From Corynebacterium lizhenjunii (lineage in GTDB: Bacteria; Actinomycetota; Actinomycetes; Mycobacteriales; Mycobacteriaceae): DNA of 64,000 nucleotides. The notes under the pieces are model-generated. The model was not told the origin of the DNA and made no database searches. It saw only the letters and a program-made list of their open reading frames with translations. This document shows, in pieces, positions 62,450 through 64,000 of this stretch (positions are counted from its first letter, which is position 1; every line of letters begins with the position of its first letter). The translations under genes and the position numbers were made by a program. The stretch lies in contig NZ_CP064954.1 in assembly GCF_011038655.2 (NCBI RefSeq), positions 186,001-250,000 of the forward strand. The letters run 5' to 3'.

Positions 62450-64000
62450 TTAGTCGGCGTCGAGGGAATAGAGGCGTCGCTGGGTGCGGTACATCTGGGA
62501 ATATGTTCCACCGAGCGCGAGGAGCTGGCTGTGCGTGCCTTGCTCCACCACTTCACCGTTGGCGAGGACAATGATGCGGTCCACGTTCGTGATGGAAAAC
62601 AGCCGGTGGGTGATGACAATGAGGGTATCGGTGGGATCGGCCTGGTGGAGGACCTGCCCGTACAGGGCCTTTTCGGCGTAGATGTCGAGTGCGGAGGTGG
62701 GCTCGTCAAGAATGAGCAGCCGACCCCACGGCGCTGGGGCAGTGACCAGCGCGCGGGCGATGGCGAGCTTTTGCCACTGGCCGCGCGAATACTCGCCGTC
62801 CGCGTCGTGCTCGGCTATGAGACTCCCGATGCCCAGGGCTTGCGTGATTGCCCGATGGTTGGGGTGCAGGTGCTCGCGGCCCAAGTATATGGACTCCGTT
62901 GCTGTCAGCGGTGGGCGCATGAAGTCTTGGGCTACCAGGCCGATGCCCCCACTTCCTGCAGCTTTGTGCCGTGGGTTGCCGTTGTCTAACTGCACCGCTC
63001 CGGTAGTCGGGGTGAGCTCGCCCGTGAGCAGCTTAATTAGCGTCGACTTGCCAGCACCGTTTTCGCCGACGATGGCCACTTTCTCTCCGCGGGCAATGTC
63101 GAGGTTCAACCTGTCGAGCACGAGGGAGTCCCGGTAAGAGAAGGAGACGTCCGTGAAAGTAACCAACGGTGGGGTGTTCGTGCCGGAGGCGTTGTGGACA
63201 GGGGAGCTGGCAGCGGTGCCGCCAGGGGTTTCGGCGGGGGCATCGGCAACACAAGCTGCGGGGGACTGAGCGAAAGCGAGCTGGCGCAACATGGACTCAA
63301 ACTCGATGGCGTGGAGCTGCACTGAGCCCAGGGTGCCCAGGCCTGCCAGGCCGGGAGCGGCTACCACGATGGTGCCCAGGAACGCGGCATAGTCGGTCCC
63401 CGGCTGCCGCACAGTCCAGACGATATAGAGGAAGAACACCAGAAAGAAGGGGGCGCTCGCCTTGAGGGTTTGCGCACCCAAGCGGCGAGTGCGAGTGGCT
63501 GCAGTGTCTAGCTTCAGCGCGGTGGCGGCGGTGAAGCGCTCCCGCAGGAGGCTGCCTAGTTGGAACAGTCGCGACTCCTCTGCAAATTCTGCCCCCGTGA
63601 GAGTGTGCCAATAGAACTGGGCGCGCTGCGCCGGTTGGTCCGTAGTACCGGCCAGATCTTGGTGCATGACCGCTTGGTATTTGGAGGTCATGGCGCCGGA
63701 ATACCAGGTGGCTGCCCCCACCGCTAGGCCCAGAAGGAGATTCCACTGGCATAGCAGCAGCACGGAGACTGCACCGGAAAGCCGCTGCTGAAAGACGTAG
63801 AACACCAGGGAGATACCTTCTTGGCCTACCCAAGATTGAGTTTGGGAGGCCAGTTGGCCGTGCGGGTGGGCCAGATCCCGCGCTAAGGCGGCAGGCTGAA
63901 GCCAGGCGTGCAGCCTGCCCTGGAGTCGGTAGATGAGGTGGTCTGCGGCTGCATCAATGAGCGGGACTGCGACCAAGACCGGCAGCAGGGTCAGGAAAGC
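62450..64000 (-). CDS. ABC exporter half-molecule, first of a tandem set (5' end outside window)
   Basis: At least 516 residues remain. The membrane part precedes a nucleotide-binding domain with GENGAGKSTLIKLL (Walker A), [12 protein letters not shown] (Walker B) and a degenerate signature EYSRGQWQKLAIARAL (usual LSGGQ). The linker VADAPAETPGGTAASS carries the dispersed word (63239). Reading frame is open to the window edge. Its altered signature motif suggests an asymmetric partner in a heterodimer. Confidence 0.88.
   Translation of the reverse strand, partial: AFLTLLPVLVAVPLIDAAADHLIYRLQGRLHAWLQPAALARDLAHPHGQLASQTQSWVGQEGISLVFYVFQQRLSGAVSVLLLCQWNLLLGLAVGAATWYSGAMTSKYQAVMHQDLAGTTDQPAQRAQFYWHTLTGAEFAEESRLFQLGSLLRERFTAATALKLDTAATRTRRLGAQTLKASAPFFLVFFLYIVWTVRQPGTDYAAFLGTIVVAAPGLAGLGTLGSVQLHAIEFESMLRQLAFAQSPAACVADAPAETPGGTAASSPVHNASGTNTPPLVTFTDVSFSYRDSLVLDRLNLDIARGEKVAIVGENGAGKSTLIKLLTGELTPTTGAVQLDNGNPRHKAAGSGGIGLVAQDFMRPPLTATESIYLGREHLHPNHRAITQALGIGSLIAEHDADGEYSRGQWQKLAIARALVTAPAPWGRLLILDEPTSALDIYAEKALYGQVLHQADPTDTLIVITHRLFSITNVDRIIVLANGEVVEQGTHSQLLALGGTYSQMYRTQRRLYSLDAD

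Overview
The window is a high-GC actinobacterial chromosome segment from a Corynebacterium (species not determined). The order lysC-asd-sigC-katA, then ponA/whcA, RidA, an MBL hydrolase, glxR, nth, a ResA-like thioredoxin, a CoA-type NUDIX and marP, then ssd-tadABC-pilin genes, a DUF1998 helicase, cspA, topA, cyaB and holB, follows the conserved corynebacterial/mycobacterial backbone (compare the Rv3645-Rv3682 neighbourhood as I recall it).

Layout. 1-9.6 kb: edge of a membrane protein, aspartate-family genes (lysC with an internal beta-subunit start, asd), a YkvI-type transporter with a structured leader, ECF sigma factor SigC, catalase with a perfect 18-bp hairpin before its start, and a heptad-repeat membrane protein. 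9.6-13.4 kb: a probable small RNA, a lone IS1249-type end, a DUF222/HNH endonuclease, a small membrane protein, tRNA-Pro, a metallophosphoesterase and a YqeY protein. 13.5-22.5 kb: cell wall (PBP with PASTA), redox (WhcA, thioredoxin), cAMP regulator GlxR, DNA repair (Nth), NUDIX and periplasmic protease MarP. 22.6-27 kb: an acquired, lower-GC stretch in which a complete IS21-family element lies between two overlapping, diverged pieces of one transporter gene family. 27-33 kb: a dipeptide/oligopeptide ABC operon (dppABCD) with an internal terminator-like hairpin. 33-41 kb: an epoxide-hydrolase-like protein, a holin-like protein, a HAD hydrolase, then Ssd and the Tad/Flp pilus operon. 41-55 kb: helicase, cspA, transporters, topA, DUF418, adenylate cyclase CyaB (supplier of the GlxR ligand) and holB. 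55-59 kb: tRNA-Thr, a toxin-antitoxin pair, and an insertion hot spot where a deleted IS21 relative (5-bp target duplication) splits a gene and an IS1249-type element (8-bp target duplication) sits beside it. 59-64 kb: three tandem ABC exporter half-molecules, the last running off the window.

The most unusual signal is a short DNA word, TGCCGATGCC (reverse GGCATCGGCA). I find 20 exact copies, where about 0.2 would be expected for random sequence of this composition. It occurs on both strands and in three reading-frame registers, also between genes, often inside protein linkers, with conserved extended flanks AGCTTGCCGATGCCCCC or GAGTCTGCCGATGCC. It is absent from the insertion sequences and is densest around the ssd-tad pilus locus. 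It behaves like a DNA-uptake or other chromosome-marking sequence; I know of no description of it in Corynebacterium. Other unexplained structures are the probable small RNA at 9.63 kb, the YkvI leader, the katA hairpin and a pair of perfect DnaA boxes upstream of ssd.
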